Shown here: positions 34,862 through 46,100 of the stretch, piece by piece | Layout of the letters: the number at the start of each line of letters is the position of its first letter | Position numbering within the stretch: the first letter of the stretch is position 1 | Assembly (NCBI GenBank): GCA_014898425.1 | Contig: RCSZ01000009.1 | Location: forward strand, 1 to 64,000 | Length of the DNA stretch: 64,000 bases | Source: Botryotinia globosa | Taxonomy: Eukaryota > Ascomycota > Leotiomycetes > Helotiales > Sclerotiniaceae | Reading direction: 5' to 3' | Position numbers and translations under genes: made by a program | The notes under the pieces: generated by a model | The model's input: the letters and a program-made list of their open reading frames with translations, nothing else | The model's database searches: none | Told to the model about the DNA's origin: nothing

Positions 34862-35258
34862 TTAGTATGCAACCGTGTGATGACTACCCTTTCCATCAGT
34901 TCCTCTCATTCTGCGTGTTCCGGCTGCCTGTTTTCTTTGTTAGTTTACATGCTCCAAGGAAGTAGGAGAGTGGAGTTATGTAGAGATATCATACCTTCAA
35001 GCCAGGTCTCCTGGTCAAACTTCCTCTCAATTTCAAAAGGGCACCGCTGATCTTGTCACCGACGCTAGGCTTGCGGTGGTGGTGGTGGACCGGCTGTGCG
35101 GTGGCGCCTGCGCGACGACGATTGCCCCATGTGCGTTGCTTGCGGTGGTGGGTGCTGTGGGTGGTGGTGTTTTCGTAGGTGCGACGGTGGGTTTTGGCGC
35201 CGCGGAGACGGGAGAGGAGGGAGGGTTTGGTGGTGACGGTTGTGGTTGTGTGGGCCAT
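34862..35258 (-). CDS. small basic conserved fungal protein
   Basis: Exon 1 34995-35258 and exon 2 34862-34927 are joined over a 67-bp intron (GTATGA, branch AACTAAC, AACAG) to give 109 residues. The protein is rich in Thr, His, Arg and Lys with PSLLSRLRG near the start, KPSVGDKISGALLKLRGSL (about 69-87) and a conserved tail AAGTRRMRGTDGKGSH encoded by exon 2. I recognise this as a widespread small fungal protein of unknown function from the end motif. An in-frame ATG 276 bases upstream (35532-35534) would add 92 Pro/Ser/Thr-rich residues. The shorter form is chosen since relatives start just before TTTT..KPSL. Confidence 0.65.
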
Positions 35259-36569
35259 TTTGAGATTTAGATGTTGGTTTGGTGGTGTTCTTGTGGTGGG
35301 TGTTTGTGGATTTGTGTGGATTTGTGAGAGAGGTGAAGGGTGTGGAGTGTGGGATTGTGTTTCTTGTGGTATTGGTATGGAAGATGTAGATTGATTTCGA
35401 TAAGTTTTGATAAAAGAAGATAGAGTTCTCAAGGCAGCTTTATCAGGTAACTGGTCGTCGTTTTCAATTCTGGGTACGATTGGTGTTTGTGAAGATGATG
35501 TTAATGGGATTGGGATTGGAACGTGAGGGGACATTTCGGATGTCTTTATACAGAGCGTTGGATGAAGGTAGGAGTTCCTGAATTCAGGGAAATTGTGGGT
35601 TCAGGGACTTCAAACTGGGAAGAGTTGTTATCTCGATGTAATTTTGGCAACAGTGGTGAATGTGTGATATTGATAGAAGTGATCATCTATGTGATGTACA
35701 TACATATGACGGCAAAGCAAGTTGTCAACGTTGATAAGGGAATATACAGGTATCAAGTCCTGGTCGATTGCACGTCATGTTGGAAGGGATTAGAGAAATT
35801 CACGCGAATGAGAAGGAAGCAAGTTGTCTTGAGAGGATTATATTCCGGAATGAGGTTGATTGATGGTTGATGGTTGATGGTTGATGCCTTTTTGAGTTTG
35901 GTGAGAATCGAGAGAGAAACTTGATTTTAAGGAGAATCATGGATTCCATTGGGGGGGAATGGATGGATGACGTCCACGTCGGTTGGTTGTGGCGGGTGGC
36001 TGTGCTGAGAAATAGTGTGGCTGGTACGGAACATGTTGGATCCATCCATGAGTGAGAATGCCACCTGCACCTGCAACCGAAACTGGCAGGCAAGATATAA
36101 ATATCTGGTCTCTTATACTTTAACAGTCAAAGGTTATTATCGCCAATTCTAGATGGCATTTCACAATCTCCATGTTCATCCCATCGATGAGCCAATTACG
36201 TGGAAAGTAAAACTCCTTACATCATGGATCTCGACCCGAAAGGACCGAAATCTGTAGGAGCTACCCCCCCATAGAGTATCAAGCATTGATATCATAATGT
36301 GCTGAACCAATCGTCCTCTTTTTCCATGGAGTGTTTCGGAGCTTTTGGTCCATTTTCTGATCGAGAAGTGTATAGTAATTAATCGTCACAGAGCTTTTGG
36401 AGAAGCTGCATCATACGGTTGATGAGTATAAGAAAAGATGAAGTTCTGCGTAAATTGGTTAAGAATTCTTTTTCCATAGACAATTATCCTTTGATCACTT
36501 TGCTACCATCAAATTCAACCATCAAACTTACTCAATCGGCCCCATCTAAACACATTCAAACGATCAAAT
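35259..36569. promoter_or_regulatory. divergent upstream region with TTGATGG repeat
   Basis: 1.3 kb between the small basic protein gene and the SDR gene. TTGATGG is repeated in tandem at 35860-35886 (three full copies and a partial). C-rich runs such as CTACCCCCCC near 36261 resemble stress elements but are not specific. No other gene is supported. Confidence 0.4.
35860..35886. repeat. tandem TTGATGG repeat
   Basis: Three exact heptamers and a six-base partial copy in the promoter region between divergent genes. Confidence 0.75.
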
Positions 36570-37692
36570 ATGTCTGCAAGCAAGGGTCATTTCGAACAGG
36601 GTACGTTGTGAAGATATCCCCAATTCCCCTCATGTTCGGCTCGACACACTTCCCATACCCCTCACACCACCGTATCACGTCAACAATATACTGACATGAA
36701 TATCTTACAGGTCATCAACCTCCCGTATCTCACCAATCGTCCGCTCCAGGTCATCAAACTGAATTGCCAAAAGAAGCCATCAACGACCAACTCCCCACCG
36801 ATGATGGAGGCTACCAACCATATCTCGCCGCCGGTAAACTAAAGGGCAAGAAAGCCTTCATCACCGGTGGAGATAGTGGAATTGGTCGTGCCGTCGCCAT
36901 TTTATATGCCATGGAAGGAGCAGAAAGTTCCATCATCTACACACCCGAAGAAGAGAAAGATGCACAAGAAACCAAGAAGCTGGTTGAGGCCAAGGGAGGA
37001 AAGATCCATTTGTTCTCGGCAGATTTGAAGAGCCAACAGGCTTGTAAAAATGTAGTCCAGAAAGCTAAGGAGGCTATGGGGAGAATCAACATTTTGGTCC
37101 TGAATCATGGTACTCAGATGATGGTGGAGACCATTGATGAGCTATCTGAGTATGTTTTAACCTCCCCTCCTACTTGGAAAATGTGCACATGATGCTGACG
37201 ATGAAAATAGAGAGCAATGGATTAACACTTTTGATGTTAACATCCATCCATGCTTCTTCCTTTCCAAATACGTCCTCCCACAAATGTCCCGCGGTGACAC
37301 AATCATCACCTGCGCTTCCGTAAACCCATACATCGGTCGCCCAGATCTTCTCGAGCAAGTTTCCCCGCTCCCCCTTTCTCCAAGCCCGCCACTAACAATT
37401 CTCCAGCTACACTTCCACCAAAGGTGCCATCGTAGCCTTCACCCGCGCTCTTTCCAACCAACAAATTAGCAAGGGTATCCGCGTCAACGCCGTCTGTCCC
37501 GGTCCCATCTGGACCCCTCTTATCCCCGCAACCATGAACGAGAAAGCACAGAAAGAGTTCACATCTCCCATGGGTCGTCCCGGTCAACCATCAGAATGCG
37601 CTACTTGTTTTGTGTTCTTGGCGAGTGCGGATAGTAGTTTTATTAGTGGTCAAAGTTTGCACCCTAATGGAGGTGTGCAGGTTGGTTCTTAG
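36570..37692 (+). CDS. short-chain dehydrogenase/reductase (general-stress type)
   Basis: Four exons: 36570-36600, 36711-37149, 37211-37354 and 37407-37692, 299 residues. Intron 1 (110 bp) and intron 2 (61 bp) are GT-AG. Intron 3 (52 bp) must be GC-AG: GCAAGT...CACTAAC...CTCCAG, as only this gives the family sequence RPDLLDYTSTKGAIV. The N-terminal 45 residues are Gln/Pro/His-rich. The Rossmann motif ITGGDSGIGRAVA is at about 60-72, NHGTQ follows in the fourth strand, and the catalytic pair is Tyr206 and Lys210 (YTSTK) with Ser in ITCASVN. The C-terminal pattern NAVCPGPIWTPL and FISGQSLHPNGG is that of NAD(P)-dependent SDRs related to bacterial general stress protein 39. Substrate unknown. 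Confidence 0.9.
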
Positions 37693-38812
37693 ACGAATGG
37701 GAGGCTTGTGGTTAATGAATGAGGGGTTATGATATTAATATAATGAAATATTACTTCAATGAATACCTAATCACCTTCAGTGGCATTTACCGTGAAAATC
37801 CTGTTGTCTTTCATGTGTAATCCTCAAGATGTCTATTTCCATTGCCAAACAAATCATCAAGTTGGGCTACATTACCTTTATTCTCGGTAGGCCACCTGGC
37901 TCCCCTCGCCTCCGCTCTATTTACAAATACAAGTTCTCATCGTCGACTTCACTTACCAATGGCGATGTGACTTGTGAGTAAGTTCAAACAGATATGATAA
38001 CAAGATGCATCTCATATCAATGCTCACAAACGATGAGTTGTGTGCTCTTCCCCCTTTGAATACCCAATTGGGAAAATATTCATAATTACCTAGTAGTTAG
38101 CAAATGTCGACGGTATATATAACCTCGATCTCAATCTCTCCAAATTTACCTTGTCCACTCCATCCCTTTTAAGGAAATCAGCTCACGATATTCCCCATCA
38201 ATCAAAACACAAATGATGGCCATAGAATTCTCCATCTCTACCGGCAATTCAGAAATACCTCGGTTCACATCTCGAATTTGGCCCCGCGAAAAGGCGGGTG
38301 GGTACCTGACATCTTTCTCATGCGTGTTCTGCGTAGGGCTTTGAAATGTTAATTCACAAGAGGTAACGGTAACCACCAAAGGAATTGCGTTTTCTCATAA
38401 GGCTGTCTATTACTGGACAAGTCGAGTACTCACAACTACTTGAGATGTGTCACGTATAAGGTTATTCATAAAAACGCCAGAAGGGAAAAGATCCTTCTAA
38501 GGTTAGCCGATGAATGAAGGGTGGTAAGCTGGAGCTAGTGGTAATGGCAGTGGGAGGTACGGGACGAAGCTTTAATGTATATTAGTAGTAATTAGTTTGA
38601 CAATTGGCATGTGTAAGATTTTCCTTTTTGTCTTTATTTCTTCAATCGGATTCCTTCTTCCTCTTTGATAGAAAACAATACCATTCAATCCAGCAACAGA
38701 TTCTCCATCAAGAAAATATACTCAGTGCATTCCATAACCTTAGCTATTGCTATTGAAAGAGAGAAGCAATTGTCCTTCAATAAACCAGCAAACCCCTCAA
38801 ATCCCCCCAAAG
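37693..38812. other. intergenic with one 50-codon ORF
   Basis: An ATG at 37829 opens 50 codons (to 37981, +) with a hydrophobic basic N-terminus (MSISIAKQIIKLGYITFILG); it is followed by GTGAGT. No family is recognised and it may be chance. The rest is A/T-rich, with the leader of the SET gene from about 38640. Confidence 0.4.
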
Positions 38813-39609
38813 ATGGCACCCGTCAAACCCTTTTGGTCTCAACCTTCCCACCCACATATCCAAGAAGTAATCTACGGCGAAGATGAAACTGGATATACCA
38901 CCAAATCCATCTCCAAAGTTTCTCTTCCTCCTTTTGCTGTTTTTGCAAAATTGGTATTCTCCCCCACCAATATAACTACTGCCCGAATCTACGTCTTGTG
39001 TGGTTGCTAACCACAATCGCAGGAATTTCCACCATGTACCGATGCTCCAGAAGCTACTTATGCTACTGTCCAAACAGGTGCAGACACACATTTGAATCTC
39101 AATTCAGACTTATTGTACATCAATCATTCCTGTGAACCTTCTCTCGTATGTTACCCCTCCCCCCTCCCCCTCGGTCCTCCTCTAACCCATCCCCGTAGAT
39201 CTTCGACGTGCAAAACCGCACCATCCTCACCTCCCACGCCGGCCTCACTGTAGGCCAGGAACTAACTTTCTTCTACCCTTCCACCGAATGGTCCATGTCC
39301 CAGCCATTTCCCTGCAACTGTGCTAATCCCTCTTGCGTAGGAGAGATCAGTGGTGCGGGACAGATGAGCGCTAAAGCTCTAGAAGGAAAATGGCTGAGCG
39401 CTCATATTAGACGGGCTTTGGAGGAGAAGAGAGATGGAAACGGAATTGGTAACGTGATGAAAAATGGAGAGAAGAGTGTCCATGGAAAATTAAACGGCGT
39501 TAATGGAGAGAAGTCAAATGGAGAAGTGAATGGAGAGGGGGAAATAAATGGACGACGTGGCGTTACGAGTAGAGAAATGAGCGGAGAGATGGGTGGGGAT
39601 ACTTTGTAG
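38813..39609 (+). CDS. SET-domain protein (post-SET type, small)
   Basis: Three exons: 38813-38953, 39023-39145 and 39199-39609, 224 residues; introns 69 and 53 bp, GT-AG with CTAAC branch sites, all in phase 0. The SET core is seen in LYINHSCEPSL (about 78-88, the NHSC..P pseudoknot motif) and in GQELTFFYPSTEW (about 110-122, the ELTF.Y motif). A CNCANPSCVGEISG segment (about 130-143) is like the post-SET Cys cluster. The C-terminal 60 residues repeat the pattern NG-E/K (charged, low complexity). A lysine methyltransferase activity is expected from the fold; the target is unknown. The domain is minimal, missing a separate pre-SET region. Confidence 0.85.
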
Positions 39610-40869
39610 ACGACGGGGGGGGTGATTGAGAGGAGGTTTCCTTGCGTTCTAGTCTTTGATTTTTGACTTTTTAGTGTTTTGTCCTTCAACAGGATCATGC
39701 GAGTTTGGTATGTTGGGATTTAACATCCCGTTGGTATCACATCACGTCATATTACATCGGTATACAACTGTGTTGTTTAGCAAACTACAAATTTGATTCT
39801 CTTCTGCCTATCTATGTACTGTGATGTAACCCGAGTAAGTTTCCCTCATGAGGATGGAGATACAAAGCCCTAGTTCCACATCATGCCATTCAGTAGCCAT
39901 ATACGAAAAGGGGAACCTAACGAAAATCAAAGCAACATAACGCAAATAGTGTTGAAGTATACCCTTCCCGTTTCAAAGCCTTTTCGTCATCGTTCCTAAG
40001 TGAGCATGGTCCAACTGGTCAGCAAGTAGCCACCTTTGTTGTTCCCAAGCCCTGTCTCATCTGTTATATGAATTGTCAACGAAGTCTCAGATAAAATACA
40101 TATCATCAACTGTGCACCAGATGCTATGCGATCAAGTCCCACTTGAAAGCCGTCAAATATCCACCATGATCCCCGCCTAATGCACTCATCCCAAATTCCG
40201 AAGCACAATCTCTCATAATCCTCCAGCATCTTCTCCCACCTTCCCTGCAAATTGAGTATCCATTCAAACATTATCACCATTCCCAATTGAACAGAACAGA
40301 TGTGAAATCGGCCTGTCTGTTTGTCCACACCGTTATCTCACAACCCTGACCAACCAGGCAATATGTGAGGGGGGAAAGCACAAAATAAACGAGCAAAACG
40401 AGCAAAAACAAGCTTGTAGATATCGTTCTGGGTTATTGGCACATCCTTTCGTACCGTGAATTCCATTATTATCCTCCAAAGATATAAGCAAACTGTGGCA
40501 TCAATTATGAAATAAGAAACACAGCAAGTCGATCAACTCAGACGGTGGCTTCTGGAAGCATAAGTGCTGCTAATTTTTTGTCAAAATCTGTCCAAGCAAG
40601 ACCGTCTGCTATATTTCGAAAGCGTAATATTATGATGGGAGCACAGGAAAACGGACGTATAAGTAACTAATCAGGTAATAACAGCAAAACTCCGAATCGA
40701 AAACCCCGCGACAAAATTGTAGGGTGGGTATCTTAACAACGTGTAGTCTGAATCGAGTGAAAGTATATGAAATCTTAGTGGGATGAGTTCTATTAATGTC
40801 TCATGCCGACATCATACATGGTCTCGTCCCATCTGAAAATCGTTGGTTAGCAAAAAGAAGATAAATTTC
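39610..40869. other. intergenic, nothing supported
   Basis: 1.26 kb. A minus-strand frame (about 39996-40280, with internal ATG) stays open for about 95 codons, but no motif or homologue is recognised. The region probably includes the 3' untranslated region of the gene at 40870-43110. Confidence 0.45.
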
Positions 40870-43110
40870 TTAAAACTCGATCAGGTCGCCATTGCCCATA
40901 TCATCGTAAAATGTTTGGGGTGGAGAAGATTCTTGAACTGACTGTAATTCATCCAGATCCATCATCGAGTCATCTTGGTCCATTAGATTTCTAGGCTGAG
41001 CAGAAGCTCTTACCTCCAAACCTCCAACGCCAAGGGTTGGGGATGATTGACTCAATGATATGGGCCTAGATGATAGGTTAATTAGAGGCAATGATGTTGA
41101 TGCCCTATTCAGGGTCTGTGGGCTCTGTGAGAACTCCTCTTCCTCTGTTTCATGCTCTGAACTTTGCTCGTCCTCATCCGATGTGAGAAGTCCTTCCAAG
41201 AGCTCCTTATTCTCTTGATCGTCGGTCTTACGCTTTTCACGTGAAGCAAAAGTTGCTTTGTTGATGTCTTTGCTATCCTTATGCTTGTGGCTACGATAGA
41301 GAATAGGTTCTGGGTCGGGGAAATATGGAAGACGCCTGCTTAATTCTTCCAATCTTGCCTTGCTTGGAGACGGGTTCTTCTTCCACTTTCGATTGAGAGG
41401 AGCAAAGCCTGAATCACTTGTAGATCCGGATAATGTTTGCACGGCAGCGACAAAGTTATTGACTGTCTTCTCTCTTAAGAATCCAACGTGCTGAACAATA
41501 TTTCGAAGGTGCTCAGGCTGGGCCTGTTCTTTGGGCTTGACCGGACTACCTGCCAGCATGCCTTGATATAATTCACTGTCTTCAGCAAAAGCGTTATGGT
41601 CGAGGACAGATGGTGAGCCTGCATCCACTTTGTGCATTCTCCTGGTTCTGTCTGGATCAGTATGGTTACATACTAGCCGCAATCTTGGTGTCGATTGGGC
41701 CAAGGGACTAGACGTAAGTAGTGAGTCTAGGTCATCGAAGTCTCTGTTGCTTTGATGAGCTGAAGACTTCTTAGTTGTACGATCGAGACTTGAAAATTCT
41801 GGCGCGGATCCAGTTTCAGGCGTCTGGCTACTGAAGGTCGAAGATTGCATAACTTGCTCACTTGAACTTGGTGGCTCGGTGAATGGGTCTGTGAGTGCAG
41901 AATTCTGACTGTGGAAAGATCTTACATCACTGTTAAGTGGCTTTCTGGTGATTTTGAGATTCCCTGCCATCTTTTGCAGCCTGGAATTTTCCTTCAAGTT
42001 TTGCACTAATAGAGACAATTAGCTTCGCCAATCTTGGATAAAAGAGATCATCATTTAGACCTACCTTCATTAAGTCTCAGGTCTGTGCCGTTAAGAGATT
42101 CCGAGCGTCTATCAGGTTGTTCTTGAATTGTTGGTGGGTTGACGAATGGTGGCTGAACCAAATGATTTTCTTGGCTATCATCATTCTTCCTACGGCGAAA
42201 GCTTCCTTGTAATACATTTTTAACCTTAAGAAAAGTCCCGGCCTTGAGTCTTCTCTTTTTTTCGACAACCAAAGTATTTGTCGATCCTGGCTTGAGTTCT
42301 TCCGTTGCCTTGAATGTTTGCGCAACAGAAGTATTAATTGTATTTGGATCAGAAGGACTGACAATTAAGCGTGATTGCTCGTCAAGACCGCCCGATGCCC
42401 GAAGGATTGGTCCTTTTGGGAATCTTCGAGTTTGAGACTCCTTAGTTGGGCTTCTACGGCGAGATGTCTTATTCAACGCGGACTGTCTCTTGGAAGATTT
42501 CCTAGGAATAGGGGGCGCTGAATCCTTTCTTGGGTGCAATGAAGGTTTGGCGGTCCCATTAAAGTCAGTATCGGTGACTGTACTATTGCCCGTGACACAC
42601 ATCTCGTTCTCACTAAAATTGAGACTGGGCAATTGTGGTAAGGTGTTCTCGACGGCCGTGGGCTTATCGCGTGGCTCATTAATGGCAATCTCATCTGTCG
42701 ATCCACCATTGTCTTCACTCGGGGTCTCTCCGACTGATTGCTGTTCTTCGGTGCCGGCCGGAGAGTGAAAAGCCGACAACTGGTGCGTGCTTGACTCTGT
42801 TGATAACCTTATATTAGCTTCAATTCTAAGTTGATAGCATCTAAGGCAATTTGAGAAGTACCGTGAGTTCAAATCGAACTACTGGACGGTTGGATGGCCA
42901 AGCGTGATTGAAGACGTGGGGACATGATTGAATATGAAAGTGGATTAAATGCGTGTAAATGGATTGACATTTGAGGTGTGAGGAAATAGAATAGATCAAC
43001 TCACCTCTCTTGCTAGCTCTGCTCTTCTTTGCTTTGATTTGCTGGTTGTTTCTAAGAGAAGCAAACGAGCCCATCAGAGCGTTTTTCTTCTTCTTCCCAT
43101 AAGTCTCCAT
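40870..43110 (-). CDS. uncharacterised, mostly disordered (probably nuclear) protein
   Basis: Three exons on the minus strand: 43005-43110, 42065-42796 and 40870-42005, 657 residues. Intron 1 is 208 bp (GTGAGT...CTAAT...CAACAG) and intron 2 is 59 bp (GTAGGT...CTATTAG). The N-terminus is very basic (YGKKKKNALMG, KAKKSRASKR), and a second basic cluster SFRRRKND is near residue 250. The rest is Ser/Pro/Glu-rich without clear globular domains, except a helical segment RNIVQHVGFLREKTVNNFVAAVQTL (about 440-465). An acidic stretch EDEQSSEHETEEEEF follows near 580, and the C-terminus is short and acidic (DLIEF). I do not recognise the family. Nuclear location is inferred from composition alone. Confidence 0.65.
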
Positions 43111-46100
43111 GATGGGGAATTACGGAGGTTTGTTGTGGGCGAAAAATTGATCGTATACGGAATGCGATAAATCAAAGTCGGGAAGGGCAGATAGAGGCGG
43201 TGACAGTGGCTAGATACTTTTGGTAGTGAACGATGTTAGCTGAGGCAAGATCGACGGAGCTTGAAATTGGTGGCAGCGAAGGAAGGAGGGAATGGATTAA
43301 GGGGTAGAGTATAGATTAATTAGAATCTCATGAAAACTTCAAAGATACATTGATCGTGCAAACGTTTCTCATTGATTGTCAGCTTGAGAATGATGTTCGC
43401 CGAAAGTGCGGATAAGAAAGCAAGATTTCGTTCGTTGTAGGATCGAACGCAGAGACTCAAGTTCGAAGGACGAAAAACAACAATGGTTGCTTGTGCGATA
43501 TCAGGGCAAGTCTCTTGTGCGCATGATATCGTAGAACCTGCTGGCAACAATGGGGTTGTTCAAGTGAGGATGCTAAATGGAAGAGTAGGGGTGAGATTGT
43601 TGCGATCTTACCTCAAAAGAGTTGGGCGATTGTCTTTGATGGAAGCTGTAAAAGTAGCACTTTCGTCTTATCAGTTTAGCAGTAGATTTGGAAATGGGAT
43701 AGCTTTGCTGCGCATTTGACAATAAAAGTTGTGCTGAGGATTTGATATGGTAATGGTGGTGTAGATTTGGTTGGACAAGATGAGGGGAATAATTTGACAG
43801 CGTGGGGTAAAGTGATTCTGGCAACCAAGTTAGATGAACTAAGGTGCCGAGCCGGGTATGTGCTTGACGGGAATATCTAAGGGCAAAACTCAAATTTGAC
43901 AGCAGTGAGGTCCCGTTAAAGGAGAGGTGTGAAGAGTGTACTCCAACCAAGAATATTACCAGTTTGAAGCCCCGATTAAATAAGGGTATTTTCACACTGT
44001 TCTGTCAATAGAATAAAGTGCAAAACGACCAGAGAAAGGTATCAACTTGGTTATGTTGCTAAAGAAAGAATACAGACACTAAGCAGAAAGCTTTCCAGAA
44101 CACCCTTCTTGCTAGGCTGACTTACCCCAGACTCTTGTTGGAGGGGAACCAAACGTTGGAAGCAAAGCCACCCGACCTGTCCTACTGTACCTATCTGCAG
44201 GATCAGCAGTATTCTGGTTTGTTTTGAACCAACTGGAATCAATAACTAATAGAGTTCCGTTTCGTTGTGGAGCACAAGAAAGGCTGCGTACCTTAAAAAC
44301 CTACAGCAACAATATCACTACGAAGAAGCCAAAGCGACTGCCGCATTCTTCAACAACCTTCCACAGAAGCTCCAAACAGGTTGAACAACGACAGACCTAT
44401 AGCAGTAGCTTGCGTATCGAGTTATGATTAACTGCGGCAACTCGTAGTGGACACCCCTCCGCAGAATCAGAAGAAGACCGGAAGACTTGTGAAGCCACTG
44501 CAATATCCCGTTAATAAGTTACATTGGCTGTAGTGATCGTTGGCATATTTAGTTTCTCTCGGTAGAGCTTCAAAGAACACCGCGCAGTATTTGAAGCCTT
44601 CGAGGGATCGGAGGTTCTCTCTGGCAAAAAGGTATATCGTCTACTGGCCTAAAGGCAATGGAAATGGTGTACAATGAGAAAGATCGAGGCCTAGCCACTC
44701 CTTCAACTATCTTCATACTATATTATGTGTGTGTAATTAATACATAGCTAACCAACCAAAATACCATACCATAGAGGAACGCTCAGCAGCTACGAATATA
44801 TTCCCACGCCCTGCAGTAGCAGCAAAAGTTACTCGGCCAAAGACCGCTTTGTTTCGACGAGCAACAATCAGATAGCAAAATATCCGGAAAGGCTTTACAC
44901 CCTACAGCAACATTCTTGGGAGGAACAAGCGGATCGGTTCTTCGTTGAAATGTGATCCACAGCAGTTAAATCAACATATCTGTATATCTATACACCCAGC
45001 TCTCTACATCTACTTCTGATCCGTCATTTTGGACACCGACTGACTTTATGTTGCCGATACTTCACGATGAAATAACCACACGAAACTCACACCATCATCA
45101 ACCATACTATCACACCATTATTTGCTTGCGTGGCTACTGCGCGCTTTTGAAAGTTTGGAGTCTTGCCAGTATTTCCTCAAGCTTTCCCAGACCCATTCGC
45201 ACTTCACATCAATATGAGATGACTAGCTGACACTCAAATTCTACCAGAAACCCTCCCTCGCTCTACCCCGACTAGAGCTTATATTATACTTTGCATTAGG
45301 AGCAGGCTATCAAACGCTCTCCAACCTCGGATGGTCGACCAAAATGTACCGAAACCACCCAGCTTTTATGTTCCGCTGCATATACGATAAACCATCGAAA
45401 TGCCTGGCACACAGTCTCATGTAAGCGCACAACAAAGCAAAGATATAATATCGGAAAGCTTTATCTCGCTACTACACATAATTCTGCGGCGAAGCAACAA
45501 AGAATTGTTAGGACTTTACACTTGAAATGAGCTCTACACAAACTTCAAGCACATTTATTTGCGTTGAAGGATAACACCGACATGGGACATATACAATGGG
45601 CATTCTCTTCACGAACTCTCCTTTGAAACTTGGGTGTGGCACATGCGATACTTCTACTTGAATTATTCTATTCCGTTGGGCACAGCAGATGTTACATAAA
45701 CTCAACAAAACACCAAAGCCAATTCATCATATTGTACAATTGATGGCCCACCTCTGTCTCTAGGCTTACAAATCTCTTGTAACTATTGGAAGGAACATGG
45801 GAAAAGTTCTTTAATGTTCAGTCCCATCCAGAATTTCCCAACTCTCAAGGCAAGTCTGTTGGAAAAATCCCCATGAGTAGAGACCAAGGGTCATACCTAA
45901 CAAATTGGCCAGTAATTTCTACTAAAATTGTCTTCAGGAAAAACTCATCAGGCTTTGGACTGATGCATTCATGGGTAGCAATTTACTACTCAAAGGATAT
46001 GTGCTAGTACCGCATCTCTTGTCATGGTATAAACATCTAAATACACCCGTCTCTTCAGAGCTATTCACATCTTGAAGAAATGAATATTGTCATTGTTTGT

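Noticed and set aside
42858..42905. Possible tRNA, because of GAGTTCAAATCGAACT and GGATGGCCAAGCG strings
   Set aside because: The T-arm-like string precedes the acceptor/D-arm-like string and no cloverleaf can be formed; it is within an intron.
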